Assembly: GCA_942492115.1 (NCBI GenBank)
Contig: CALODL010000007.1
Location: forward strand, 105,512-169,511
Direction of reading: 5' to 3'
DNA length: 64,000 nucleotides
Source: CALODL01 sp942492115
GTDB lineage: Bacteria; Planctomycetota; Phycisphaerae; UBA1845; CAIVHJ01
In this document: piece by piece, positions 35,519 to 44,117 of the stretch
Layout of the letters: the number at the start of each line of letters is the position of its first letter
Numbering within the stretch: position 1 is the stretch's first letter
Made by a program: the position numbers and the translations under genes
Notes under the pieces: generated by a model
What the model saw: only the letters and a program-made list of their open reading frames with translations
The model's database searches: none
Told to the model about the DNA's origin: nothing

Positions 35519-37915
35519 TCACCCCGCGGCTTTGATGCGGGGACGAACCTCGATTTCCAGACCCCCGTCGGTCACGATATCCAAGCGGCCATGAGGTGTC
35601 GTGGGAAACAGGAATGTCCGCTGCGCATCATCATTCGGATCGTGCAGCACATCAACGGTGAAGGCCCCGGCTGCATCGTCGCTCACCCGGTAGGTAAATG
35701 TGGCCAGGAGCCCCTGCTCGACGTCTACACCGGCCGAATCTCGACCGACCACCACCTGGTGAGTCTGCAGGCTGAACGCCTGCCACTCCTTGGGAAATAC
35801 ATCCAGATGAGCGCGATCCCTGACCGGCCGGCGTGTGCGTTGCGGGGAGCTGTCCGAGTCGCCAGGCAACGAGATATCTACTAGCTCCAGGCTCCCCGAA
35901 CGTCCACCCGATGTTCCCAGATGCAACTGGTAGCCGCGGAGATCCGCCACCGGTGAAGTCAACCACACCTCGACGTCGAGCACCGCACCCGGCTCGATCA
36001 CGGGCCGGGATCCGCGCAGCGCCAGGCCCGCCCGGCCGACGATGTCGGGAACTGCGGGCCCTTGCGGGACCGGCCCGGTCGGGCAACTGCACGTGGTTTC
36101 ACCGGCAAAGGCATTCATCGCGCCGAACGCATCGTTGCCGTCGCACACACCGTCCGGTTGACAGCTGCCGAACGCCCCGGCGGTGTCGACGTTGAGGGCC
36201 ACCGGCGGGTAGTTCGGGTGCGGCTCACACGGGTAACCCTCGTCTTCCGACCAGCCGTAGCCCTGGTTCGCAAAGCAGTTCAAGGCAGCGAATCGATCGT
36301 TGCCGTCGGCCGCCCCGTCAGGGTGACAGCCGCCGTGTTGACTCACCATGTCGCCCCATGGCACCGTGATACTGTGGCACTGTCCCTCGTCGCACTCCCA
36401 CCACAAACACCCGTCGTCACGCACGAGGTCACCGTCGAGATCCGCGCAATGTCCCACGTGCAGGCACTGACCACACTCATCCGGTACGCCGTTGCCATCC
36501 TCATCGTCGGAGAAACCATCGGCGATATCACAGGCATCTGCGATATTGTTCGTATTACAGTCCTGCTCACACTCGTCCGGAATGCCATTGGTGTCGCAAT
36601 CCACCGATGCTCCGCCGCTGATGTCGCAATTGTCCGGCAGGGCATTGTTGTTGCAGTCCGTGCTCGCGCCACTGGCAATCGCACACTCATCCGGAATCGC
36701 ATCGCCATCACAATCGGCAGCCTCACATTCATCGGGGGTCCCGTTGAAGTTGCAATCTAAACTCGCGCCCTGCCCGATATCACAAATGTCCGGGACCTGA
36801 TTGCCATTACAGTCCGCTGCCGCCTCGCATTCATCGGGCAGCCCATTGTTGTTGCAATCATCCGCCGACCCATCCAGCACCTCGCAGCTGTCTGGCGCTT
36901 GATTGTTATTGCAGTCGGGCACGCCGCCGCACTCGTCGGGAAAACCGTTGCTATCGCAATCCGCACTCGCGCCGACCTGGATCTCAAACCCGTCATCCAC
37001 CAGGTTCTGGTTGCAATCGTTGTCCACGACCACGCCAACCGGATAACTGTTGTTTCCAAGGTCGATCAAGATCGTGCCATGATTGCCTTCGAGATCGAAA
37101 CGCCAGACGTGGGGGGCACCGAGGTTGGCCTGGGTCACGTACAAATGACCACCCGAAGCATAGAGTTCAAGCCCGGCCGGATTGACCACCGTCGCCCCCG
37201 ACACGATGTTCTCGACGCCGGAACCGTCGAGATTGGCGCGATAGACGCCAGGCGCCGGCGCTCCTTCGGCCCAATACATCTTGCCTGCGGCAGGGTTGAT
37301 GGCAATGTCGCGGAGTTCAGTAGCCAGTACTGCTTCATCGAGAAGCGTCTCGACCATCGAACCATCGAGATTGGCCCGCCTGATACGCGGAAAGACGGCA
37401 CTGGGTTCAGTCCAGTACATTTTGCCTTCGGCAAGATCAAGAGCCAGGCCCCATACCCCACCCAGGTCGTTCTCGTACAGGATGTCCTCGCTGGTCCCGT
37501 CGAGATTGGCGCGACGAATGGCCTTGAGGTCACCGACCGGCCCACCCGTCCAGTACATGTGATCCGCGGTCATATCGAGATCAATGGACAATGCCCCATA
37601 TGTCAGTGGCCCAATGAGGAGCACCGTTTCCGTGCCATCAAGATGAGACCGGAAGAGTCCGCCGCAATCGTGCTGGTCCGGTGGCACACACTCCGATCCG
37701 TGACCCCGACTCCAATAAATGTGTTCAGCCGGTCCGTCGACTACGATTCCGGGCGTGATATGCCCCGCACTGACGATCATTTCGAGGCCGGCGCCGTCGA
37801 TCTGGTTGGCGCGAGCGATATTGTCCCCCTCGCTGTCCGCCCAGTACACCTGGGCCACTGCTGAATGTGAGCAGGTGACGAGAATCAGAATTCCCCAACG
37901 CAACATGGACTTCAT
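35519..37915 (-). CDS. Secreted YWTD-type propeller protein with DCNxN repeats and dockerin/cohesin-like tail
   Basis: 798 residues, ATG at 37915 with AGGAG seven bases before it and a signal peptide ending 'VTCSHSAVAQ'. Residues 22-290 are low-density-lipoprotein-receptor class B-like blades ('MYWTEPSAVFPRIRRANLDG'). Residues 300-475 are about ten Asp/Cys/Asn-rich repeats ('DCNNNGLPDECE', 'DCNGNQVPDICD'), a calcium-binding-looking array. From residue 481 comes a module also present at the end of the protein encoded at 40799-43231: two dockerin-like motifs ('DGAADGNDRFAALNCF', 'DGVCDGNDAFGAMNAF') and then a cohesin-like beta-sandwich ('VEVWLTSPVADLRGYQLHL'). It should be an extracellular or cell-surface protein whose binding partner is unknown. 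Confidence 0.85.
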   Translation of the reverse strand: MKSMLRWGILILVTCSHSAVAQVYWADSEGDNIARANQIDGAGLEMIVSAGHITPGIVVDGPAEHIYWSRGHGSECVPPDQHDCGGLFRSHLDGTETVLLIGPLTYGALSIDLDMTADHMYWTGGPVGDLKAIRRANLDGTSEDILYENDLGGVWGLALDLAEGKMYWTEPSAVFPRIRRANLDGSMVETLLDEAVLATELRDIAINPAAGKMYWAEGAPAPGVYRANLDGSGVENIVSGATVVNPAGLELYASGGHLYVTQANLGAPHVWRFDLEGNHGTILIDLGNNSYPVGVVVDNDCNQNLVDDGFEIQVGASADCDSNGFPDECGGVPDCNNNQAPDSCEVLDGSADDCNNNGLPDECEAAADCNGNQVPDICDIGQGASLDCNFNGTPDECEAADCDGDAIPDECAIASGASTDCNNNALPDNCDISGGASVDCDTNGIPDECEQDCNTNNIADACDIADGFSDDEDGNGVPDECGQCLHVGHCADLDGDLVRDDGCLWWECDEGQCHSITVPWGDMVSQHGGCHPDGAADGNDRFAALNCFANQGYGWSEDEGYPCEPHPNYPPVALNVDTAGAFGSCQPDGVCDGNDAFGAMNAFAGETTCSCPTGPVPQGPAVPDIVGRAGLALRGSRPVIEPGAVLDVEVWLTSPVADLRGYQLHLGTSGGRSGSLELVDISLPGDSDSSPQRTRRPVRDRAHLDVFPKEWQAFSLQTHQVVVGRDSAGVDVEQGLLATFTYRVSDDAAGAFTVDVLHDPNDDAQRTFLFPTTPHGRLDIVTDGGLEIEVRPRIKAAG

Positions 37916-38017
37916 GGCTGTTCTCCTTTGGTCATGAGATCGATTGACCTCATGTAGGACTAGCGCCGTGACGCAGCGAGCTCCGACATCCGAGTCACGT
38001 GATTCCCAAAAACACGG

Positions 38018-39106
38018 TCAGCCCGACCAGTTCTCCACATAGCGGACGCCGACCGCCTTGAACAGGCAGGTCACCGGCGTTCCGGCCGCCAGGCCGAGTT
38101 CAGCGGCACTGCGCGGACTGATCTCGACCAGCATGAACCGGCCCACGTCGACCTCGAGCAGGGTCATACCATCGTGATCGATCAGGCGACTGACGCGTCC
38201 GGGCAACTGGTTCCGAATCGAGGTTCCTGTGACCGGACGGAGCGCAACGGCAATATCTTCAGGACTGATCATGAAGTGAACCATCGTGCCGACAGGGACC
38301 GCGAGCAGGGGGCCCCACACGACGACCGGCGTCGCCTTCTGATCAAGCGTTATATCCAGGCACGTCAGCCCCTGTCCTGCGGCGTGCTCAACCACCCGTG
38401 CTGACAGCACGTTATCCAAGCCCAACCGGCGGGCCAACTGAAACGTCCGATGATCGGACATGACCTCGTGAAACGCGCCTTGTGACACGACACGACCCTC
38501 GTCGAGTACGACCAGGTCCGTCGTCAACTGCAGTATCTCGGTGATGTCGTGACTGACCAGAATCATCGGAACACCCATGCGCTGATTGACCTGCGCAAGG
38601 AATGGAAGGATTTGACGTTTGAGCCCGACGTCGAGCGAAGCGAGCGGCTCGTCGAGCAGTAGCAGACGCGGCCCGGACAACAAGGCGCGTCCAAGGGCCA
38701 CACGCTGCTTCTCGCCTCCTGACAACTGATCGATCCGGCGATCGAGCAGGGTCGACAACGCCAGCAGGTCGATGACATCCTCCCACTCGATGTCGTGCTC
38801 GCGGCGCCAACCGTATCTCAGATTGCCGCGAACGTCATAGTGCGGAAAGAGCGTAGTTTCCTGGAACATCATGCCGATGCGGCGCCGATGTGGCGCTATG
38901 GACACCGACCGGGCCGAATCGAAAAGGACCGTACTATCGAGCACGACGCGCCCTGCGTCGGGCCGCGCCAGTCCGCTGATGACTTCCAATACGCTCGACT
39001 TGCCGGCGCCGGACGGCCCGAACATGCCGATGATCGGCGCATCGAGGGTGCATCCAATAGCCAACGATGACGTGCCGCGGGTCCAGTTGAATTGAATATC
39101 CAGCAT
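38018..39106 (-). CDS. modC: Molybdate ABC transporter ATP-binding protein
   Basis: 362 residues from the ATG at 39106, 11 bases after the permease stop. It has Walker A 'GPSGAGKS', Q-loop 'GMMFQETTLFPHYDVRGNL', the ABC signature 'LSGGEKQRVALGRAL', Walker B 'LLLLDEPLASLD' and H-loop 'LVSHD'. The C-terminal TOBE/Mop domain ('RNQLPGRVSRLIDHDG', 'VDVGRFMLVEISPRSAAELG') identifies the molybdate/tungstate branch. It powers molybdate uptake through ModB with ModA as the capture protein. No molybdenum-cofactor or molybdoenzyme gene is nearby. Confidence 0.92.
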   Translation of the reverse strand: MLDIQFNWTRGTSSLAIGCTLDAPIIGMFGPSGAGKSSVLEVISGLARPDAGRVVLDSTVLFDSARSVSIAPHRRRIGMMFQETTLFPHYDVRGNLRYGWRREHDIEWEDVIDLLALSTLLDRRIDQLSGGEKQRVALGRALLSGPRLLLLDEPLASLDVGLKRQILPFLAQVNQRMGVPMILVSHDITEILQLTTDLVVLDEGRVVSQGAFHEVMSDHRTFQLARRLGLDNVLSARVVEHAAGQGLTCLDITLDQKATPVVVWGPLLAVPVGTMVHFMISPEDIAVALRPVTGTSIRNQLPGRVSRLIDHDGMTLLEVDVGRFMLVEISPRSAAELGLAAGTPVTCLFKAVGVRYVENWSG

Positions 39107-39117
39107 GATGGGCGACC

Positions 39118-39834
39118 TCAGCCTCGAGCGCCGTGCGCACGCATTCTCCGATTGATCCACTCGGAGCATGCCAGGGCCATGAACGACAAGGCCATGGCGA
39201 CGACCATCAGTCGCCAGGCTTGCGCGTCACCGCCCGGTGTCTGCAGCGCGGTGAACATCGCCAGCGGGATCGTCGAAGTCTCGCCAGGAAAATTGCCGAC
39301 GAAGGTGATGGTCGCGCCGAACTCACCCAGACTTCTAGCGAACGCCAGGAGTACACCGGTGGCGATGCCGGTGCGGGCGAGTGGAAGAGTGATGGTCAAG
39401 AACACGCGCAGACGACCGGCACCGAGCGTGCCAGCCGCCTGTTCGAGCCTGGGATCCACCAGTGTGATGGCCAGACGGACGGCCCGGACCATCAAAGGGA
39501 GTGCCATGACGGCAGCGGCCACGACTGCCCCGGACCAGGTGAACACCAGCTGCACACCCAGGTGTTCGTAGAGCCAGCGACCCACCACGCCCTGACGGCC
39601 GAGTACGATCAACAGCAGGTAACCGACCGCCACGGGAGGCAAGACCAACGGAAGGTGCACGAGCGTGTCGACGATCCACTTACCCCTGAACTGACACCGG
39701 GCCAGCAACCAGCCCAACGCAATCCCGGGCACGACACACGCCAGCGTGCTGCCGGCGGCCACTGCCAGAGACAGGCCGATGGCATTCAGTTCCGTACTCG
39801 TCAACCACTGCACCACGGGGTCCTTCCACAGCAT
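39118..39834 (-). CDS. modB: Molybdate ABC transporter permease
   Basis: 238 residues with five to six membrane helices. The cytoplasmic EAA-type coupling loop is 'EQAAGTLGAGRLRVFLTITL' followed by PLA, and 'LARSLGEFGATITFVGNFPG' is diagnostic of ModB/CysT-type permeases. It lies six bases after the modA stop and 11 bases before modC. It forms the channel for molybdate (or tungstate) across the inner membrane. Confidence 0.92.
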   Translation of the reverse strand: MLWKDPVVQWLTSTELNAIGLSLAVAAGSTLACVVPGIALGWLLARCQFRGKWIVDTLVHLPLVLPPVAVGYLLLIVLGRQGVVGRWLYEHLGVQLVFTWSGAVVAAAVMALPLMVRAVRLAITLVDPRLEQAAGTLGAGRLRVFLTITLPLARTGIATGVLLAFARSLGEFGATITFVGNFPGETSTIPLAMFTALQTPGGDAQAWRLMVVAMALSFMALACSEWINRRMRAHGARG

Positions 39835-39840
39835 CGAGCG

Positions 39841-40635
39841 TCAGGGCGTCATGATGGAGAACCCATATCGCCGAGCGGCATCACGCCCGGGCGTCCCGCT
39901 CAGGTAGGCCAACAAGGCCTGCGCGTCCGTCGAAGATGAGCAGGCCGCTGCTTGATACCGGATGACGTCGTCAACCGGCAAAGGAATGCGGGCCACGACG
40001 CTGACCCGTGAACTGGCTGCTGCGTCGCTGGCGTAAACAACCGCCGCCGAGACTTCGCCCAACTCCGCCCAACGCAGAGCCGCGCGAACATCGGCCGCGG
40101 CCACGACCCGCGGGACGATCTCCGGCCAGATCCCCAGGTTCGACAGCGCCTGCCGCGCGTACGTCCCTGCGGGAACGTGGTCGGGGTCGGCCAGAGCGAT
40201 TCGTTCACCTGCCAGCGCCTCGCGGATCGATGCAGGAAGGCTATCAGATGCATTCCGCGGCCAGACGACGACCAGTTCGTTGGAGAACAGATTGTGGCGT
40301 GAACCGGCAATCAGCAGGTCTTGCCTGGCAAGGTAGTCGACCCACTCCGGGTTGGCGCTGACGTACACGTCGGCGGGAGCCCCGGCGGCGATCTGGCGTG
40401 CCAGGGTCGATGAGGCCGCGTAATTGCAGCGTGTGGCCACTCCGGTGTCGGCCGAAAAGCGCTCGACGACCTGGGAAACGACATCTGCGGTGCTGGCGGC
40501 GGCAAAAACGACGATCGTCCGCTCGGCCGCGGCCCCTCGACGGCACCCGCCCAGCAGGCTGCTGCCTGCCCCGCAGACCGAGGCGACGTACACGACAGCA
40601 CCTAACTGCAGCTGGAAGCACGGCTTCCACTTCAT
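39841..40635 (-). CDS. modA: Molybdate-binding lipoprotein
   Basis: 264 residues. It starts with a basic N-terminus and a hydrophobic stretch that ends in a lipobox-like 'SSLLGGC', so it is probably tethered to a membrane. The mature part follows ModA: 'IVVFAAASTADVVSQVVERF' (oxyanion-binding Ser), 'CNYAASSTLARQIAAGAPAD', 'YVSANPEWVDYL', 'ADPDHVPAGTYARQALSNLG' and 'VVYASDAA'. It captures molybdate or tungstate and hands it to ModBC. It is the first gene of the three-gene unit and diverges from the VCBS-repeat protein gene. Confidence 0.92.
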   Translation of the reverse strand: MKWKPCFQLQLGAVVYVASVCGAGSSLLGGCRRGAAAERTIVVFAAASTADVVSQVVERFSADTGVATRCNYAASSTLARQIAAGAPADVYVSANPEWVDYLARQDLLIAGSRHNLFSNELVVVWPRNASDSLPASIREALAGERIALADPDHVPAGTYARQALSNLGIWPEIVPRVVAAADVRAALRWAELGEVSAAVVYASDAAASSRVSVVARIPLPVDDVIRYQAAACSSSTDAQALLAYLSGTPGRDAARRYGFSIMTP

Positions 40636-40798
40636 GTTGCACCTGCACGCGGCAACCCGTTAAACTCGGATCATTCGATGTGAATGGCCCACCACCGGGG
40701 TCGGCGGGCAATTCCAGGAGGAGAAGGAGTCGACGCGCCGCCCACAGGAGCGTCTGCGCCTACCGCCGCACAAACCCTGCTAATAAGAGGATAATCTG

Positions 40799-43231
40799 AT
40801 GGCAACCACCGTGTCCAACCCTCGGTTCTTCGCTCTTCGCGCCTTGTGCTGCGCGATTGGAGCGTCAATGGCGACTGAGGCATACGCCCAGCAGTTCCTC
40901 GATCAAACGGCCACGCGTTTCCCGCCCCCGCTGTCTGAGTACTCCAACCAGGCCACACTCGGTGATATCGATAACGACATGGACCTCGACATCATCTTCG
41001 CCAACGCCAACGGGTTCGGTTGCCCAAGCCCGCAAACGATACGACTGTACATCAATGATGGTGCCGGATTCTTCACGGATGAATCCGCGGGACGCGTCGG
41101 CCTGGCGGCCCGCGCGCGCGGCATCGAACTCGGCGATGTCGATCGTGACGGGGACCTGGACATGGTCGTCGCCCAGGAATGTAACCAGCGGGGACTGTTG
41201 CTCATCAATGACGGCACCGGCAACTTTACCGACGAAACGACGACCCGCATGCCCACTACGACGATGAGCAGCTCGCGGGCACAGTTTCTCGACATCGACG
41301 ACGACAACGACCTCGACCTGTTTTTCTGCAATGGCGGCGGGTCACGCTTCAACACCGGGCCGAGCAAGGTCTTCGAGAACGATGGGAACGGATTCTTCAC
41401 CGATATCTCGGCCACGGCGTTCGTCGGCAGTGCCAATGTCGGCCAGCCCATGGACGTATCGGTGGCCGATGTCGACTCAGACCTGGATGTCGATGTCATC
41501 GCCGGCGGGCGTGGCAACGGTGGCAGCCGGCTGTTCATCAACGATGGCACGGGCGTCTTCTCGCTTGGTACTTTCCCGAGCGATTTCTCGACCTACTCGT
41601 ACGACTTTGGTGATGCAGATGGCGACGGCGACCTCGATTTGCTCGGGGCCAACGCTGCGGCCGGCAATGGAGAATGGCTGCTGAAGAACAACGGCGCAGG
41701 CATTTTTACAGGAACACAGGTCCTGCCCACGAGTAGCTCCGACGACAACGATACGAAGTTCATTGACTACGACAACGATGGAGATCTCGATGCGTTCGTC
41801 GCCCGGATCGGCGGCCCGGAACGGGCCTACCAGAACGACGGCAACGGCGTCTATACACTTGTGGGCGGCATTCTGCCATCCGTGTCGACCTCGTCCCTCG
41901 ACATCATGGTCGGCGACCTGGACAACGATGGCGACTACGACGTCGTCATGGCCAATGGCGAATCTGGCAACTTCATCAATCGCGTCTATATCAACACCGG
42001 CCCGGAAGACACCCGGCCGCCGCGTATCTTACGAATCGACGATCCGGGCGATACCGAGGACACCGTAGGCCCCTATATCATCAAGGCTCAAATCGTTGAT
42101 GACATGTCCTCTGATCGCAATTTCTTCGACCACGGCATTGTCATCGACTACACCGTCGTCACCCCCGGACCAGGTCCCGGAATCGGCGGCCAGGTCGACA
42201 TGGATCATGTTGGTGGCCAGATCTATCGCGGCGAAATCCCAGGCCAGCCCGAAGGTTCGAGCATCGAATATGTCATCTCCGCAACGGATTGGAACGACAA
42301 TACCGTAATGAGCTCACTCCTGTCATTCGACATTGAAGGCCCACCGCAATGTCTTGATCTCGCGGACTGCGCCGACATCGATGACGATGGCATCCGCGAT
42401 GACAACTGTGTGTGGCAATCGTGCGATGACGGTATGTGTGCCAATATCGCCATTGTCTTTGCCGACATGGGTGGCCAATTCGGTGCCTGTGCACCGGATG
42501 GTGCTGCCGATGGCAACGATCGCTTCCAGGCGCTGAACTGCTTCGCAGACGTCGATGTCGACCAGGAACCGGGTTATCCCTGTGAACTCGATCCGCCCAA
42601 CGCCCTGAACGTCGATGCCGGCGGCAAGTTCGGCGATTGTAATCCCGACGGTGTCTGCGACGGCAATGATGCGTTCGCCGCACTCAACGCATTCGCGGGA
42701 ACTTCAGCGTGCAGTTGTCCGCTCGATGGCGACCCGGCACCAACAATAGACCTGGCCCCGGTCGTGACGGCCAAGTCGGCCTTGCACCTGACCGCCCCGT
42801 CGCGCGTACGTGCGGGTGAACTGGTCGAGGTAGACGTGTTCTTGTCTACGCCACTGGATGATCTTCGAGGATATCAGCTCCACCTGGCCACTGGTGGTGG
42901 CACGCACGGAACACTCGAACTGGTCGACGTGGCCATCGCCGATGAGGCCGTGCTCGATTCCGCATGGAGTGCGTTCAATATCGTCAGCGGTCAGATGGTC
43001 GCCGGCACCGATGTACCCGGCCGCCGGGTCGAGGCCGGCTACCTGGCCACGTTCACCTATCGCGCCAGCAGCGATGCCCGTGGGACGTTTACTGTTGACG
43101 TTCTCCACGGGGCTGATCGCGACACGAGGACGTACTTGTTCCCGACACCGGCCCAGGGCATGATCGCCATTGCTGATACGGCACCACTCCAGATCGAGGT
43201 GACTGGACCACGCAGCCGCAACAGAAAGTAA
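40799..43231 (+). CDS. Secreted FG-GAP/VCBS-repeat protein with dockerin/cohesin-like C-terminal module
   Basis: 810 residues, ATG at 40799 with AAGAGG eight bases before it and a signal peptide ending 'TEAYAQQ'. Residues 50-390 hold at least seven FG-GAP/VCBS blades with the calcium motif D-x-D-x-D-x-D ('GDIDNDMDLDIIF', 'GDVDRDGDLDMVV', 'IDYDNDGDLDAFV', 'GDLDNDGDYDVVM'), a beta-propeller. Residues 400-510 look like a beta-sandwich ('VDDMSSDRNFFDHGIVIDY'). From residue 513 the same tail as in the protein at 35519-37915 appears: dockerin-like 'DGAADGNDRFQALNCF' and 'DGVCDGNDAFAALNAF', then cohesin-like 'VDVFLSTPLDDLRGYQLHLA' (residues about 660-805). A strong terminator follows. It is probably an extracellular adhesion or scaffold protein. 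Confidence 0.87.
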   Translation: MATTVSNPRFFALRALCCAIGASMATEAYAQQFLDQTATRFPPPLSEYSNQATLGDIDNDMDLDIIFANANGFGCPSPQTIRLYINDGAGFFTDESAGRVGLAARARGIELGDVDRDGDLDMVVAQECNQRGLLLINDGTGNFTDETTTRMPTTTMSSSRAQFLDIDDDNDLDLFFCNGGGSRFNTGPSKVFENDGNGFFTDISATAFVGSANVGQPMDVSVADVDSDLDVDVIAGGRGNGGSRLFINDGTGVFSLGTFPSDFSTYSYDFGDADGDGDLDLLGANAAAGNGEWLLKNNGAGIFTGTQVLPTSSSDDNDTKFIDYDNDGDLDAFVARIGGPERAYQNDGNGVYTLVGGILPSVSTSSLDIMVGDLDNDGDYDVVMANGESGNFINRVYINTGPEDTRPPRILRIDDPGDTEDTVGPYIIKAQIVDDMSSDRNFFDHGIVIDYTVVTPGPGPGIGGQVDMDHVGGQIYRGEIPGQPEGSSIEYVISATDWNDNTVMSSLLSFDIEGPPQCLDLADCADIDDDGIRDDNCVWQSCDDGMCANIAIVFADMGGQFGACAPDGAADGNDRFQALNCFADVDVDQEPGYPCELDPPNALNVDAGGKFGDCNPDGVCDGNDAFAALNAFAGTSACSCPLDGDPAPTIDLAPVVTAKSALHLTAPSRVRAGELVEVDVFLSTPLDDLRGYQLHLATGGGTHGTLELVDVAIADEAVLDSAWSAFNIVSGQMVAGTDVPGRRVEAGYLATFTYRASSDARGTFTVDVLHGADRDTRTYLFPTPAQGMIAIADTAPLQIEVTGPRSRNRK

Positions 43232-43265
43232 GGCATTTCAGACAGTCACGGCACGCATTAATCAC

Positions 43266-43305
43266 AACGACCGACGCACCGTATGGGGCGTCGGTCGTTT
43301 TTCTT
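43266..43305 (+). terminator. Rho-independent terminator
   Basis: A perfect 12-bp stem (AACGACCGACGC with GCGTCGGTCGTT), a 10-base loop and a run of T ending in TTTTTCTT lie 35 bases after the stop of the VCBS-repeat gene. On the opposite strand there is no T-tract, so it serves the plus-strand gene and separates it from the converging methyltransferase. Confidence 0.92.
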
Positions 43306-43336
43306 GTCTCCAGGGTACCGCAGTCAACACGTGCCC

Positions 43337-44077
43337 TCAGGGCTTGCGTGTGAAACGGGCGAAGTAGTTCTCTTCCAGGCCATCGACTTGGGCACTGGGA
43401 TCATATTGAAAACCGGCCGAGGTGATCTCGCGTAGCACCTGCGTCTCCCCGGCGCGGACATGGCCGAGAATCCATTCGCGACTCTTTCCGGGAACGCGCT
43501 CAAAGTCGACGACGATCAGCGTACCACCGGGCCGTAGTGCCTTGTGGATACCCGCCAGCATCGCGCCCGGATACTCGAAGTGGTGGTACGTCGCACAAAC
43601 AAAGGCCACATCGATTGAACCGGGCGCCAGGTTGACCGTATGGTCGGTTCCGAGAACCGTAGACACATTCGATTGACCTGCACGGGTCGCACGCTCCGAG
43701 ATGTGCTCGAGAAACTCGGGCACGATATCCACGGCGATGACTGCCCCGTCCTCGCCGACTGCATCAGCCAGCAATGGCACGAATAAGCCGGTCCCCGCCC
43801 CGATATCGGCGACGGTCTGCCCCGGTTCGATGCGGCTCGCTGCGAGAATCGCGTGGCGCCGCTTGAAGATGTCGCGATCTTCACTCTCCCACCGGGATTC
43901 GAAGCTGGCCACATCGGGTTCGTCGAATCGATCATTGATACTCGGGTCAGCCCCATGTGTATGTGTGTGCCTGGATTCTTCCTTCATCGCCTCCGGCTCC
44001 CCCCCTGGCGTGGTACACCCCAAGATCACCAGAGTACACATCAGCGTTAGCGCTCGTAGCGTCTCAGTCATTCTCAT
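43337..44077 (-). CDS. Lipoprotein-type class I methyltransferase
   Basis: 246 residues from the ATG at 44077, with GGAGAA eight bases upstream (GTG at 44092 and ATG at 44071 are in frame). The N-terminus 'LRALTLMCTLVILGCTTPGG' is a convincing lipoprotein signal with Cys near residue 21, followed by a His-rich spacer 'ESRHTHTHGADP'. The rest is a Methyltransf_11/UbiE-type domain: 'TVADIGAGTGLFVPLLADAV', 'VIAVDIVPEFLEHI', 'VAFVCATYHHFEYP' and 'ALRPGGTLIVVDFERVPG'. SAM is a cytoplasmic cofactor, so an exported enzyme is unexpected. Either the domain has another role in the periplasm or translation begins at the internal Met of 'MKEESRH'. Confidence 0.82.
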   Translation of the reverse strand: MRMTETLRALTLMCTLVILGCTTPGGEPEAMKEESRHTHTHGADPSINDRFDEPDVASFESRWESEDRDIFKRRHAILAASRIEPGQTVADIGAGTGLFVPLLADAVGEDGAVIAVDIVPEFLEHISERATRAGQSNVSTVLGTDHTVNLAPGSIDVAFVCATYHHFEYPGAMLAGIHKALRPGGTLIVVDFERVPGKSREWILGHVRAGETQVLREITSAGFQYDPSAQVDGLEENYFARFTRKP

Positions 44078-44117
44078 GACATGTTTCTCCACCGCGAATG
44101 CAAATAGCCGGCGCGGG

